Assembly (NCBI GenBank): GCA_963921935.1
Contig: OY998181.1
Span: 116,084,957-116,148,956 of the forward strand
Reading direction: 5' to 3'
Origin: Galeruca laticollis
Taxonomy: Eukaryota; Arthropoda; Insecta; Coleoptera; Chrysomelidae
Length of the DNA stretch: 64,000 nt
Position 1 is the first letter of the stretch. Each line of letters starts with the position of its first letter. Shown piece by piece: positions 27,636-39,435 of the stretch. Under the pieces are notes generated by a model. The model saw only the letters and a list, made by a program, of their open reading frames with translations. It did no database searches and was not told where the DNA came from. The position numbers and the translations under genes are program-made.

Positions 27636-28054
27636 GACAGCCGAACGGTCATGCCGTTGCCCGGTAGAGCTTTGTAAGCCACCCGCGCCATAAAACTTAA
27701 ATGTGAATACTTTCATAATCACTTTATTTTTTGTACTTGCTGTGGAATATTAAACTTATCTCACATAAATGAGCATAATCAAGTTTATTTTCAAACAAAT
27801 CAATGAAATTAATTGGAATTCAATTTTGAAAGTATAATTTTCATTTGTTAATAACAACACGCCAAAAAGTTACAGGGTTATCCAAAAGTGTTCATCTGAT
27901 TTTTTTGAGCACAGTAGTTTAACAACCAAATGTTCACTAATGTTGAATTCACAAGATGGTTAACTACTACTACAGAAGATTTCTCGCAATATTATTTCTA
28001 CATAAATAAATATATTCAATTTTCCGATCACACATCAGAATATTCAATTTTTAG

Positions 28055-28157
28055 TTATGGAGGTGGTACACATCCATGGAATAGGTCAACGGGCACCAAC
28101 GAACCAAGCACTGACGATGGGTTGATAGAAGTCGTTGGTTTAACTACATATCAACTG
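28055..28157 (+). CDS. Isolated exon resembling diacylglycerol kinase accessory domain
   Basis: 103 bp bounded by a pyrimidine-rich TTCAATTTTTAG acceptor and a consensus GTAAGT donor. It completes a codon with its first base and then encodes 34 residues including YGGGTHPW and DDGLIEVVGLTTYQL. This resembles the accessory domain of eukaryotic diacylglycerol kinases, which phosphorylate diacylglycerol to phosphatidic acid (pattern: Gly-rich/Trp segment, then DDG-[LY]-[IL]-EV-[VI]-G). The exon is free of stops in that frame. No neighbouring exons were found in the window, so it is either one exon of a host gene with large introns or a stranded copy. The family call is by motif memory only. Confidence 0.55.
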
Positions 28158-28385
28158 GTAAGTTTTTTTAATGTATTCTTTTATTTGGTTGACACAATTT
28201 CAAGTGCAAAAACACTATTGGTGATATGCGATATCGACTTCTCATTATCTGGGGCCAGTTCAAGGACCAAAGATAAACTAAAAATATGCTGGGTTATTAG
28301 TTTTACGTACTAAATTTTTTGGCGTCAATAGTAGGTCAATGGAAATGGAATTCCTGCTCTTAGGAAATAGATATCTATCTGTATA

Positions 28386-29078
28386 CGGGGTATCCCAAAA
28401 TTGATGGAATACAGAGCTACCACGTGTAATAGATTGGACCAAAATGTGCCATTTGACCGTGTTGTACGCTGTTCAGAAATGAGTCAAACAAATTGAATGA
28501 AATTTGACGAAAGTGCATTTTAGAGGATGACTCTCCTTTTGGTGAATTAACCACCCTCACACCCTGACATTTCTTTCAGAACATTCTTAGGGGTGGTAAT
28601 ACGTTTCTCTTTTTTATTTCAATTCTATTAAACTTGTACTGGGAATAGCTGTCAACTTTATTTAAGAAAACATTTTTTTCCTTCGAAACTATGCGGAATA
28701 CGAAATTTTGATAAGAGCTACAAAATAAAGGTAATTAACTTCCCTTTGCGCTATAAAAATTTGATTACTATATTACTACCCCTAAGAAATCCCCGAAAAA
28801 AATGTTAGGGCGTCAGGATGGTTTCAGCCCTTCGACAATTTCTTTTGTATTTCTTTAATTACCTAAAGGAGGGTAATCCTCTAAAATGCACTTTTGTCAA
28901 ATTTCATTCAATTTGTTTCACTCATTTCTGGACCGCTGTACTGTGCTTTTTATATGAACTTTAAAGTTTTGTCACGGGCAATCGGTACATTTTGATATAT
29001 AAATAAATCGGATCCAATCCTATTATGACCTCTATTGCACGTGGCAGCTCTGTGTCCCAGCAATTCTGAGACACCCTG
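28386..29078. mobile_element. Foldback MITE of Tc1/mariner type
   Basis: The two halves are inverted copies of each other. The left end CGGGGTATCCCAAAATTGATGG matches the complement of the right end CAGGGTGTCTCAGAATTGCTGG at 17 of 22 positions. Inner segments also pair, for example a GAGTCAAACAAATTGAATGA stretch with its complement near 28900, and CTTAGGGGTGGTAATA with TATTACTACCCCTAAG. No transposase is encoded. A TA precedes the left end. Confidence 0.8.
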
Positions 29079-29592
29079 AATACAGTAATATTGCACGTAT
29101 ATATTTATTTTTGAATTAAAAATTTTATAAATATTTCCATACAACTAAATTCTAACCACAAACTGATGAAATTACAGATTATATACAGGGTGTCCCAAAT
29201 AAGAGTGACTGATTTTAAGCATGAATGCCCAGCTTAATAATTGCTCCAAAGAGATGAGGTTTTCACTAGTTTCACTAGTTTATCAGAGAAGTTTTTTCAT
29301 GCTTGGCTGGCATTTCATCTCAACACAGGGTATTTTACTAATGTTGGTCAAATTCGAAGGGGAAAATATGTATTATTTTAAATGGAACACCTTTTGTTTC
29401 ATTAACAACAAATATATTCGAGGTTTCATGTAGAAGTAAATTTTTAATTAGTAGTTTTATATGAACGTATTTTGAAGCCTCCTATAAGTCGTTTTCATGT
29501 AGTATCTATGCATTTTTAATTACGTAAATAATTGCCAACAAATTTTACAAACAGTTTATTCAGTAGGAAAACATGATAACATGATTCAATAC

Positions 29593-30078
29593 TGTAATGT
29601 TTTTGTTATTTATTTAAACAATAAACGGGTGGGATAAATTTTAAACACGCGATATGGCTACTTACTAATTTATTTAAACACTACTTCACTAATACTTAAT
29701 TTTTGTGTACTTAACTAATCACTTAAATTTAATTTATATGCACACAAACTTAATTATTAATTTATATCAACACTTCTATATTCACTAATTTACTGTTTAT
29801 TTGTCAAGATCACTTTATCAACTAAACTGACTCTTCCTGATCAGTCCCTTATATATTAAAGCCTTTTTTTCTGGTAAATTCTGGACTGCGGCTTACACAC
29901 GCAAAAACAATTAGTTCTGGCCTTTTCTCGATAAGTCTGGTCACAAAAACAATGTCTAGATAATATAGTCGTAAACAGTTATATAAAAAACAGTGCGTAT
30001 CCGCCATAATTTTAACTTTTAAGCCTGGCTTAGGCAGGGTCGGATTTAGGGACTATACCAGTGTGCTGTTTCGTAACA
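29593..30078 (-). repeat. Solo LTR of gypsy family inside mariner-like element
   Basis: 486 bp, same family as 26405-26860 (shared GGGTGGGATAAATTTTAAAC block and the GTGTGCTGTTTCGTAACA end). The flanks are ATAC and ATAT, a possible 4 bp duplication with one change. It lies between the left inverted repeat and the transposase of the host element. Confidence 0.85.
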
Positions 30079-30189
30079 ATATATATATAAAGAACGGAGA
30101 ACAAAAAAGCTAGAATAAATGCTACATATGCCTACCCTCTTCGTTTATGCATAATTGTAAGCGAAATTTTAAATTTTCAAATGAATGTT

Positions 30190-31115
30190 CTCACATTTCT
30201 TGCGGAATGTTTTCAATAATGTTCCTGATATTATTTTTTAGTTCTGCTAAATTATTAGGCTTAGGATTGTAGCACCTATCCTTCAGGAGACCGCGGTGCC
30301 CATTCAATCGGTCCAGCTCGACCTATCCACTTATCATTAAAAAACGTTTTTAATGAATCTCGTGCTAATAACGAATAATGTGGTGGTGCACCGTCTTGTT
30401 GAAAGTAAACGTCGCCGCTAAGGCCATCTTCAACTAGTTGCGGATAAAAAAAAGTTTCCAACATATCCGTATCATTAGTACCCGTCACTGTTGGTTCCGA
30501 GAAGAAAAAAGGACCATAGATTTGTCGCCGAGATAATGCACACCAAACGTTTACTTTTGGACTATCTCTCTGAAATTCATTAGAAGAAATTGGTTTTTGA
30601 GAACCTCATATCCTACAATTATGTTTGTTACACATGCCATTAATGTGAAACGTTGCTTCATCAGACATAATTAATAATGAATAGGGTTCGTTTCTTAATA
30701 AGTCAAGTAAAGTCTCACATACCATTACTCGTTTTTCATAATCTGACTCGTACAATTTTTGATAAGTATGAATTTTTTATGGAGTTAGTTTTAAAATTTT
30801 TAGACATATTTCAACGTCACTATTGCTAAGCTCTAAAATTCCAGCAATTTTTCTAATTGAAATTTTATGGTCGTTATTATGTAGCACTTTATTAATTGAC
30901 ATCAACTTGTTTAAAAGACCATCATTATTTCTTGGTTTTTTTAAGTGTGCAATGCAACCAGTTCCGATAACTTGTACATACCATTTTTTAATTATATTCA
31001 CTGACGGCGGATTTTTCATAAATTTCCTTCTGAATATCCTCCTTGTTTGAATTATTGATTTCGCTTCTGCATAAATTATTACAGTTTGAGCTTTTTCACT
31101 CACAGTATAGATCAT
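30190..31115 (-). pseudogene. Mariner-like transposase, catalytic end deleted
   Basis: ATG at 31115 opens a DNA-binding half (MIYTVSEKAQTVIIYAEAKS). The catalytic half shows MSDEATFHINGM (first Asp), YFQQDGAPPHYS (second Asp) and GPIEWAPRSP. Right after RSP, the DLTPLD-type segment that should carry the third acidic residue is missing and the sequence jumps to the C-terminal tail (NNLAELKNNIRNII). A stop follows the first half near 30777. The protein is thus inactive. Confidence 0.85.
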
Positions 31116-33512
31116 TTCAAAACCGACTTATATGACTATTGTCAAAATTGCTGATTTTGTTGTTATGCGTCAAACGGTCACACCATGAGTTGATTTTAGG
31201 CATCAAAAACGTTCATATAAAACTACTAATTAAAAATGTACTACTCCATGAAACCTCGAATATCTTTGTTGTTAATGAAACAAAAGATAGAAAACTATAC
31301 ATTTTTGGAAAGGAGAATGACTGTTCTTTCGAATGAAATCAAAAATTATGTTTCCTTTAGAATAATACATATTTTCCCCTTTGAATTTAACCAACATTAG
31401 TAAAACATCCTGTGTTGATGAGATAAAATGCCAGCCAAGCCTAAAAAAATCTCTTTGATAAACTAGTGAAACTAGTGAAAACCCCATCTCTTTGGAGCAA
31501 TTAATAAGCTGGGCATTTATGTTTAAAAGCAGTCACTTTTATTTGGGACAGTCTGTATAACTACACTAAGATACAGGGAGCCCACCTTAAAAATTTACCT
31601 TTACCATGCGCGCATGCGCTTGTGAAATTGGACGAGAAATATGTTTGATATTTCTAACCTGTACACAGCATAGACAAATAATATTTTTTATTTCTCTATG
31701 GTACACAGTACAGGAAAGGAATAAAAATTCTCATATCAATTATTAATAGTTATTATTAAATCAATTTGACACCGATTTTTAACATATCTCCAATTATACC
31801 TTCTGAGAACCCATCAATAGATTTCTTGTGGTTTCTTACAGCATCGAGAGATGGTCGAATTGGTGCCAAATTTCGTTCAAATACTTCGATTTCTTCAATA
31901 GATTTGACCAACTTAAGTTTCTCTTGTAGCTGAACAATTTCATCCATTATTTTTCGTTTTCTTTTTCTAACTTGATCAAAATCATTTTGTTGCTTTGATT
32001 TAGCAGTACTAAGAGTTTCTACTAAGCTTGTGACTTCTTGATATGTCTTGCTTACGTCTATAACAAGATTATTTTCTGCTATAAAGAAATATTTTTATAA
32101 TGGCAAATATTATATGAATGAGCTAACTATGATATACCCCTACAGTTAAAAATTCAACTTCACCAAAACATATTTTAAAAGCTAAAATAAAACGCTGCAA
32201 TAGTTTATACAAACTGATGCCCCGTCTGGTTGCTAATTTTTGTACATTTTTCTAAACGTTTTTTTTTCTATGTATAAAGACATGTGTTCTAATTATGGAA
32301 AAACATGGTTCAAATAAAAGTCAATTCCTTTGATCTTGGTATATAAAAAACTTTTCTGATGAATCTATTGCATAAAATTAACATCAGCATTGACTTATAT
32401 TTGAAATCCTTGTATAACTAAGGTAATAATAATTCCAATCACCAAAACACCAATCAACCCCACCAATATACTCACAGTAGTAATAACGAAAGTATTATGG
32501 TACGCCCATCTTACGTATTTATACATTTCCACTTTTTCCTGTGAAGAAAGTTAACAAAATACATACAATAATATAATTCTATACATTTAAAAATAAAGAA
32601 TTAACTGATACACTGACTGAGGCTTTCACAGCAAGTACTATGCCACGAAATTGATTTTTTGTATTAAGAAAATATGTAAAAACTTGGTAGGATCTTACCT
32701 AGCAATGATTCTTCATCAATATCCTTTTGTACATTTTTTATATACAGGCAAACCAAATGTATGTGTTTGCACATGTTCCACTTTATGGAGTTATCAAGGC
32801 AAGTGCAGCTGAAGCGATGTATGCAAGCATTGCATACAATACAAATTAACTTGCATGTGCAATCCAACTTTACTTCTTCCACTGTATACAGCTCATTCGT
32901 TGAAGATGATGCCATAGTCCAAGTTAAGTTGTGATAAATAACCTTTTCAATGTCCATGATTTCACTTAATGTATGCCTGGGTCTTAAATCACTTAACTTT
33001 GTGGAAACTTTACCTTTGTGCAGTATTATCACTCTTTCAAAAAGCTTATCTCTAACAAACTTCGCCAAAAGCCTTGTCGAGTCTTTTCACAAATTAACCA
33101 TCTAAGTAAATATGTTTGATAGTACAATGCATACGCTCAATATGCTTGTTAGTATTTAGGCCACTATTGAGTCGAAAACAATATGCCCAAAACTCTGGTT
33201 TTGACATATAATGTTCTTTGAAATACTGAGCAAATTCCACTGTCTCCACACTCTGATTTAAAAATGATAAAAATTGCACCTGTAACTTGAAAAAGCATTT
33301 GTGTCTGTCTCTTGCATAAGTAATCTTAAAATTTTGTAAACCTGAACCTACAAAATAATATAACGACTATAGATGTAAAAATGATAAATCAAAAATATGA
33401 TCGATACTACCTCAAGGTTTTCCCTCCATGCTTGGTCGACATGCCAAGAGCAAAATAATCTGTAAATAAATAAAACTATAACATGTAATTAACTGTCTCG
33501 ACCCTTACTTCG

Positions 33513-35208
33513 TGGATAAATAAAGGTTTAAAGTACAGCATACCACCAAAATTTACGAATAATATTGAACAAATTATAGCTACAGAGTCAGAAATAGCAT
33601 TAAAATCTAATTCAAATAATTTTCTCTATGAGAAATTAAAAATTGCCAATTTAATCAAAAATATTGAACCTTCAAAAGTTAAACGTCAAACAAAAAATAA
33701 CATTACAGTTTTAAATGCAATAAAAAAGAAGATAGAAGATAATAACCTAACAGTTACAAAATCTGATAAGAGGAACACAACTGTCATTTTGACGACTAAA
33801 AATTACTATTCCAAAATATATAACTTTATAGAATCTAGCGATGTAAAAGTTCTTAAAGCAGACCCAACAAAAAAGTTTTCTAATAATGTAAGGGATATTG
33901 TTAATAATTCAAATAATCTTTTAAGCGATTACGAAAAGACGTCTATCATACATAAGAATCCTCATTGTCCACAATTATATGGAACCGTTAAATTACATAA
34001 AATAACGAAACCAATTAGACCTGTAGTTTTTTATGTTAATGCTCCTAATAATATATTGGCAAAGAAGCTCAACAATATACTCAATACTTACGGATATGAA
34101 TCCCAGTACTCAATTAGAAATTCAATAGAACTAATCAAAAAGTTGAAAGCAATCCACGTGCAAGATAACTATAAACTCATTCCGTTCGATGTAACTAATA
34201 TGTTCACTAAAATTCCTCCTAAAGAATGTCTAATACTTGTAAGAAAATTACTAGAAGATAAAAATATTAATCCAGGAATAATCAGATATATTAGCTTGTT
34301 TTATGGGTAGTGAACGACAATTAGATGTATTTTTCAACCACATCAATAATTTATACCCAAAAATTGAATTTACATTAGAAATTGAAGAAAATAGCTCAAT
34401 CAATTTTCTTGATTTAAAAATTCAAAGAGTTAATGATGTACTTGATTATTCAATTTACCGAAAACCAACACAGACTGATGTGACAATTCCATTCAATTCT
34501 AACCACCCTGTCTCACACAGACTAGCAGCATATAATTCAATGATACATAGAGCTTTTTCAGTTCCTAAGAACAAATGCAATTTTGATAAAGAGATTAATA
34601 CAATTAGACAAATAGCAACATCCAACGGTTATCCATTAGATATGATAAATAAGCTAATTAGTAAAAAAGAGGCAAAAGTGGCATTACAACTAATATTTCC
34701 TAAACAAGCTGATGAACAAAAAACTTATAAAACCATCACATATGCAGGAAATATTTCTAATAATATTTCAAAGATAATATCTTCAGCAACGAATACAACA
34801 ATTTCTTTTAAGACAGAAAGTAACGTTAGTACAAAATTGTTAAATGTAAAAACAAAAATACCACTATTAAAGAAGTCAGGTATATATAAACTCAAATGTC
34901 CAGAATGTAATGCTGTCTATTTGGGTCAGACCCTTAGGAATTTTGAAATCCGATACAGTGAACACTTACGAGCATACAGGTTAAAACAACCAGATAAATC
35001 TCACTACGGAAAACATCTACTTGACACCAATCATTCATTGAAACCTAACACAAAACTAGAAGTGGTGCATATTTGTGAAAAGAAACAAGAACTGGATTTC
35101 CCTGAAGAATTGGAAATTAGAAGACATTTAAGAAACCCACAATATGAAGTTGTCAATGAACAGTTAAATCTAGGGAGTTCTCCACTAATAAACTGTCTTC
35201 TTAAGTGA
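33513..35208 (+). pseudogene. Penelope RT/GIY-YIG polyprotein, RT core deleted
   Basis: N-terminal part NKGLKYSIPPKFTNN through CPQLYGTVKLHK and FDVTNMFTKIPP is RT-like. At about 34285-34295, roughly 210 bp present in the 48.4-50.3 kb copy, including the YVDD box, are missing, which also brings a stop (TAG, 34308-34310). The frame then resumes with the C-terminal GIY-YIG nuclease: SGIYKLKCPECNAVYLGQT, a conserved Arg, EHLRAYR and a Glu-containing tail, ending at 35208. The protein cannot be made as one chain here. Confidence 0.9.
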
Positions 35209-35459
35209 TAATTGTAAAGATCAGCAGATATAGTTTTTCTGGTTTTCAATATCATTGCACAGTTATACTGATCTTAATTGGAAAAATGATATCCAGGATA
35301 TCACCATAGGGCTAATAATATCTAAGCTTCAGTAATTGTAATATCACATCTTCTTTTTTCTATAAACATATATTAAGTCAGTCACAAGTTAGGTCACTTC
35401 TTGGTCTAGACAAAAATAACTACTAAACATCAGGTATGCATCAAATAAAATGTAACTTC

Positions 35460-35522
35460 TGTCATTCTAACGATGATATTGATCTATTGGAACAATTGTC
35501 AAATTGTTAGAATTTTAAATAA
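35460..35522 (+). ncRNA. Degenerate hammerhead-like motif
   Basis: Counterpart of the hammerhead candidate at 58530-58590, but the core reads CTAACGA and TTGGAAC instead of CTGACGA and TCGAAAC, so two core positions are changed. Expected to be inactive. Confidence 0.4.
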
Positions 35523-36829
35523 CTTATATTATATTGTGGAATTAACCAGAAACCGTGAGTTTCAATTAAAACACTACTATAACATGTGATAAAACAGAGT
35601 TCAACAATAATTTGTACTAATAATTTTGATAATAAAAATAATAATAATATAAAACGTATTATTGAGAAATAGTAATTTATAAGCGTTACCTAAATTTAGC
35701 AGGGTACATCACTTCCAACCAAGCTTTGTAATAAGCCTCGGCCATGTCTAACATAAATACATTTGGTCTTATTTTGTATCCGATTTTTTCTTCAATACAT
35801 TTGAAAAACATTTTGAACGCTGCAACATCTAAGCGATTGGATATAAGAAATGCACAAGGATATCCCTCGCGTATATCATCTAATACAAGAAGAGTATGTA
35901 ACTCAAATCCACACCCATTTAATCCATGTGTCCCATCTACGCATACACAGTCATTTCCAAAATTCACAAGTAGTTCTTTCTGACCATTCGTCATAATAAT
36001 TCATAAAAAATCTCCATTTTTAAGTTCAGGATAGTCCTCAGAAACATTACCTTACCATTTATAAAATAAAACACAGTTATTTGCTTATAGTTCATTTACC
36101 CAGGCTTCCACGCTAATGGCATCATTCTCATGTCTTACCGAGGATGCATTCAGATTAAAGGATTTTTCGATATTATAAAGGTCTTTTATGGTCAAAAGGT
36201 GAAGTCTTTGAAGCTGACATTTAGAAATTGCATCTCTGATTTCAATCAAAATCACCTGTAAAGGTACTTTAGAGCAATTTTTGCTGCTATATGTTCGCGT
36301 TCAGCATTTGTTAGGAAAAGATGATCTGAATCTCCTTCTTGTTTATGACCCACATGTGTTCCACAGTTATTAGTAAAATATTCTCCATTTTTTATAACGA
36401 CTTTAACGTTAGCTGGACAATATCCAATCATCTTATTTGTGCCCTGTGTTTTTAAATGACGAATACTTGCTCCCTTGGCTTTAAAATGTCCTGTTTATTT
36501 ATAAATGTAGAGAAATTCTTTTTCCATTAATTATTTCCATGAAAAAAATAAGTCAAACATCATTTCCACCCACTACCTAACCCTAAGAGTTAAAGGCATT
36601 TGAATACTATGTGATACCTATTTCACGTTGAATAGTTTATTCTAAAATCACAATGTTGGGCACGGACCTGAAAAGCCTCCAATGACTCAAATTCGTAGGT
36701 CTTACTTTCAATTTTAAGATTATGTAAATTGATGTAGTGTGTAATTGAAATATCTCTACAACTTCCTACATAATCGCAATCCTACATACAATAAATAATA
36801 ACATAAATGTTAATAACAATTTTATACAA

Positions 36830-36945
<116 letters not shown>

Positions 36946-37327
36946 AAACCAACCCCATTTGCCGATTATTTCACCCAATTAGCAGGTAATTGAGGAAACT
37001 TGACAAACAGGTAGCTCAAAAATGGTTTCATTATTGTGAAATATAGTCTTTTCAGTTCTTAGAAAATGCCCCCATAATACAATGTACTTACTAGAACTTT
37101 TCAACTATAAAAGTAGCGGAAAGGTTGAATATTTTCAATTTACAGCTCATCCGTTCTGTAGAAACTGCTTTGTTGATTGATTTCCCCATTATTACTGTTA
37201 TTTGTTATTATTTTTTACCGTTACTGTTAACTGGTGTTTATTTTTGTTCATCTATACAAGTTCTCTCCTCATGACACGAGACAAACACCTTCCAACTATA
37301 TAGTGTTCCAACCAAATTCGACCAGAT

Positions 37328-38689
37328 ATGGAGGATTTATCACCATCTAAGCGACCTAAAGTTGACCAATTGGCGCTGAACGAAAAAAATCTGATATTAA
37401 ATTGCTATTCCTCGTTGAAGAACGAAGAAATTAGAAGAAAAATCATGAATTTGAGAGGAAGTGTTGATGAAACTGTGGAGATTACTGCAACAATGATGGG
37501 TGTTTCAAAAACAACAATTTATAATTTAATGAAGGAGAAAAAAATGGAAACATCACAGCCCCAGCAAAATCCCCAGGCCGACCCAAACTTGAAATGGATG
37601 ACGACTTGAAGAATGGAATAAGGCGTAAGGTGCATGCTTTTTTCTTTAGAAAAGAGATCCCAACTCTCTCCAAAATTATGGCTTCGGTTCAAGAAGTTTC
37701 AGATTTTCCGAAAATGTCTCGAAGTACATTATGGAAAATTTTGAAGGAACTTGGATTTGAATATAAAAAAAATTATCGGAACGCAATGTTGATTGATAGG
37801 GACGACATTGTCATTTGAAGGAGGAGTTATTTGCGCAATATTCGGAAAGCAAGACTAGATCAAAAACGAATTTATTATTTGGATGAGACTTGGTTAAATG
37901 AAGGTCATACTGTTTCAATGTTTTGGCAAGACACGAATGTCAATAGTCGGAGGCAGGCAGCTCTTGAAGGGTGGTCAACAGGCCACAATCCACCAGCAGG
38001 AAAAGGACGTCGACTCATCATTACTCATATCGGGAGTGCCGAAGGTTTTGTTAAAGGTGGATTGTTGTGCTTTGAGTCGAAGCAAACCGGAGATTATCAT
38101 GAAGATATGAATGCAGACGTTTTCGAAGAATATTTCTCACAAAAGTTAGATCTAATTCCAACGGGCTCAGTCATTGTTATGGATAACGCAAGTTATCACT
38201 CCAGGTTAGTGGAGAAATTACCTTCAACCGCATGGCGTAAACAAGATATCCACGATTGGCTAACCTCGAAAAATATTGAATGCCCAGATAACCCGCTGAA
38301 AAATGAGCTCTTGCAACTGGCCAATTCACATAAACACAAATATAGTAGATACGTTGTAGATCAACTGGCATCAGTCAGCGCGTGGTATAACGGTGCTGAG
38401 GCTTCCTCCTTATCACTGTCAACTCAATCCCATAGAATTAATATGGGCCCAAGTGAAAGGGGCAGTTTCAAGAAAGAATACGACATTCAAAATGAGTGAC
38501 GTAAAAGATTTATTCGAAGACGCGTTAGGTAACGTAACCAAAGAAAACTGGGAGAAATGTGTTGAACACGTGATACAAGAAGAACTAAATATGTGGGAAA
38601 TGTATCATATAAGTGAACACATGATTGAACCATTTATAATCAATGTTAATAATGGAAGCTCAACAGAATCGTCTGATTCTGATATATAG
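37328..38689 (+). pseudogene. Tc1/mariner-superfamily transposase with wide D-to-E spacing
   Basis: ATG at 37328 (MEDLSPSKRPKVDQLAL) leads into a helix-turn-helix domain (TATMMGVSKTTIYNLMKE), then a PGRPK hook-like linker in another frame and a second DNA-binding part. The catalytic Asp motifs are YYLDETWLNEGH and VIVMDNASYHS; LPPYHCQLNPIELIWAQVKG carries the Glu. The second Asp and the Glu are about 83 residues apart, far from the 34-39 of ordinary Tc1/mariner and close to the group called DD82E. The C-terminus is Ser/Asp-rich (STESSDSDI). Defects: a frameshift near 37590, a TGA at 37816-37818 and a 1-base shift near 38390. Terminal repeats were not found. Confidence 0.8.
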
Positions 38690-39219
38690 ACTAGTTTTTA
38701 TGTTAGTTATTACTATTATTTGTTAGACTTTTTTTTATAAATATTACATTAATTCGTACCTTATTCCTGCATTTTTCTTCTTTCCTCTCCTATTGTAAAC
38801 GGTATATTAGTAGTAAAGTTGATACCTACTGCAAAAAATTTGATATTTTTTATATAATATTTAATGTTTATTCATAGGAACACAAAAAAATGTGTTTTTA
38901 TTGAATCGATATTGTGAACTCTTTTGAATAGTTTTCGTAATTATAATTTCATAGTGCCTTCATATTCATATACCAAGTTTGTTCTGTCCTGATTGCACGC
39001 CTCTGAGCATTAAATTGTTTATTTGTTCATTCAAATACAATAGAGCGACCCTTTCAATACAATAGGCGACCCAACCGAATACAGAGTTACGGGGTGTCTA
39101 CCTGAAATTCGTAACAAATGAGAAATTTTAGTACAAAATTAGATAAACTTCGGAGATATTTTATTATACACCCTGTATCGGTTTTGCATACCTAATGAGC
39201 TTTTATTACTCCATGCCTC

Positions 39220-39435
39220 TTAAAAACGGACTATAAATGTTGGTCGACCAGATCGTTTGGCATCTTGAACACTACCTGTTGCTCCAAACTTGTGAAGAAG
39301 TTCCCTCAAATAAGTTCTCGAGATATGGCGATCTGGGTATCTCTCATTCAATAAACGTTCCGCTTCATGGAGATTCTTTCTAGATTCACCCATTATTAAG
39401 ATAGCTGCTACTTTGTCGACTTGAGTACGTACCAT
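39220..39435 (-). pseudogene. N-terminal fragment of mariner-like transposase
   Basis: About 70 residues (VDKVAAILIMGESRKNLHEA, ERYPDRHISRTYLRELLHKF, then RSGRPTF) match the DNA-binding half of insect mariner-type transposases. The catalytic half is absent. ACACCCTGTATCGG at about 39168 may be part of a terminal repeat. Confidence 0.75.

Larger units (their letters stand above)
29186..31555 (-). mobile_element. Mariner-like element with long inverted repeats
   Basis: The ends CAGGGTGTCCCAAATAAG (left) and its near complement at 31555 are flanked by TA on both sides (29184-29185, 31556-31557). The inverted similarity continues for roughly 300-360 bp on each side (29186-29482 and about 31198-31555), much longer than usual mariner ends; the right arm holds about 60 extra bases. 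Inside are a broken transposase (30190-31115) and a solo LTR. Confidence 0.85.
33487..35575 (+). mobile_element. Penelope-like element, 5'-truncated
   Basis: Flanked by the 12 bp duplication ACTATAACATGT (33475-33486 and 35576-35587). It starts with a short CTGTCTCGACCCTTACTTCG segment, then enters the open reading frame partway, and ends with a 3' UTR that matches the copies at 48.4 and 58.3 kb. It sits in a MULE intron, close to the 3' splice site. Confidence 0.9.
31756..36700 (-). pseudogene. Spliced MULE transposase gene, split by Penelope in an intron
   Basis: Exons read on the minus strand: N-terminal pieces around 36700-36660, 36520-36260 and 36230-36090 (KTQGTNKMIGYCPANVKV, then Cys/His residues); core 36050-35690 (CVDGTHGLNGCGFELHTLL, VFMLDMAEAYYKAW); 33459-33411 (FCSWHVDQAWRENLE); 33347-32699 with a SWIM zinc finger (FSCTCLDN, MCKHIHL); 32078-31756 (C-terminal coiled coil). 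Introns have GT/AG ends and the reading phase is kept across 35690/33459 and 32699/32078. The first two catalytic Asp residues are visible. Stops (a TGA upstream of MTNGQKE) and frameshifts near 33080 and 33285 show decay. The Penelope element 33487-35575 lies in the intron 33460-35689. Confidence 0.8.

Noticed and set aside
27930..28054. Frame continuing upstream of the DGK-like exon
   Set aside because: It has no DGK similarity and is separated by a good splice acceptor; best read as intron.
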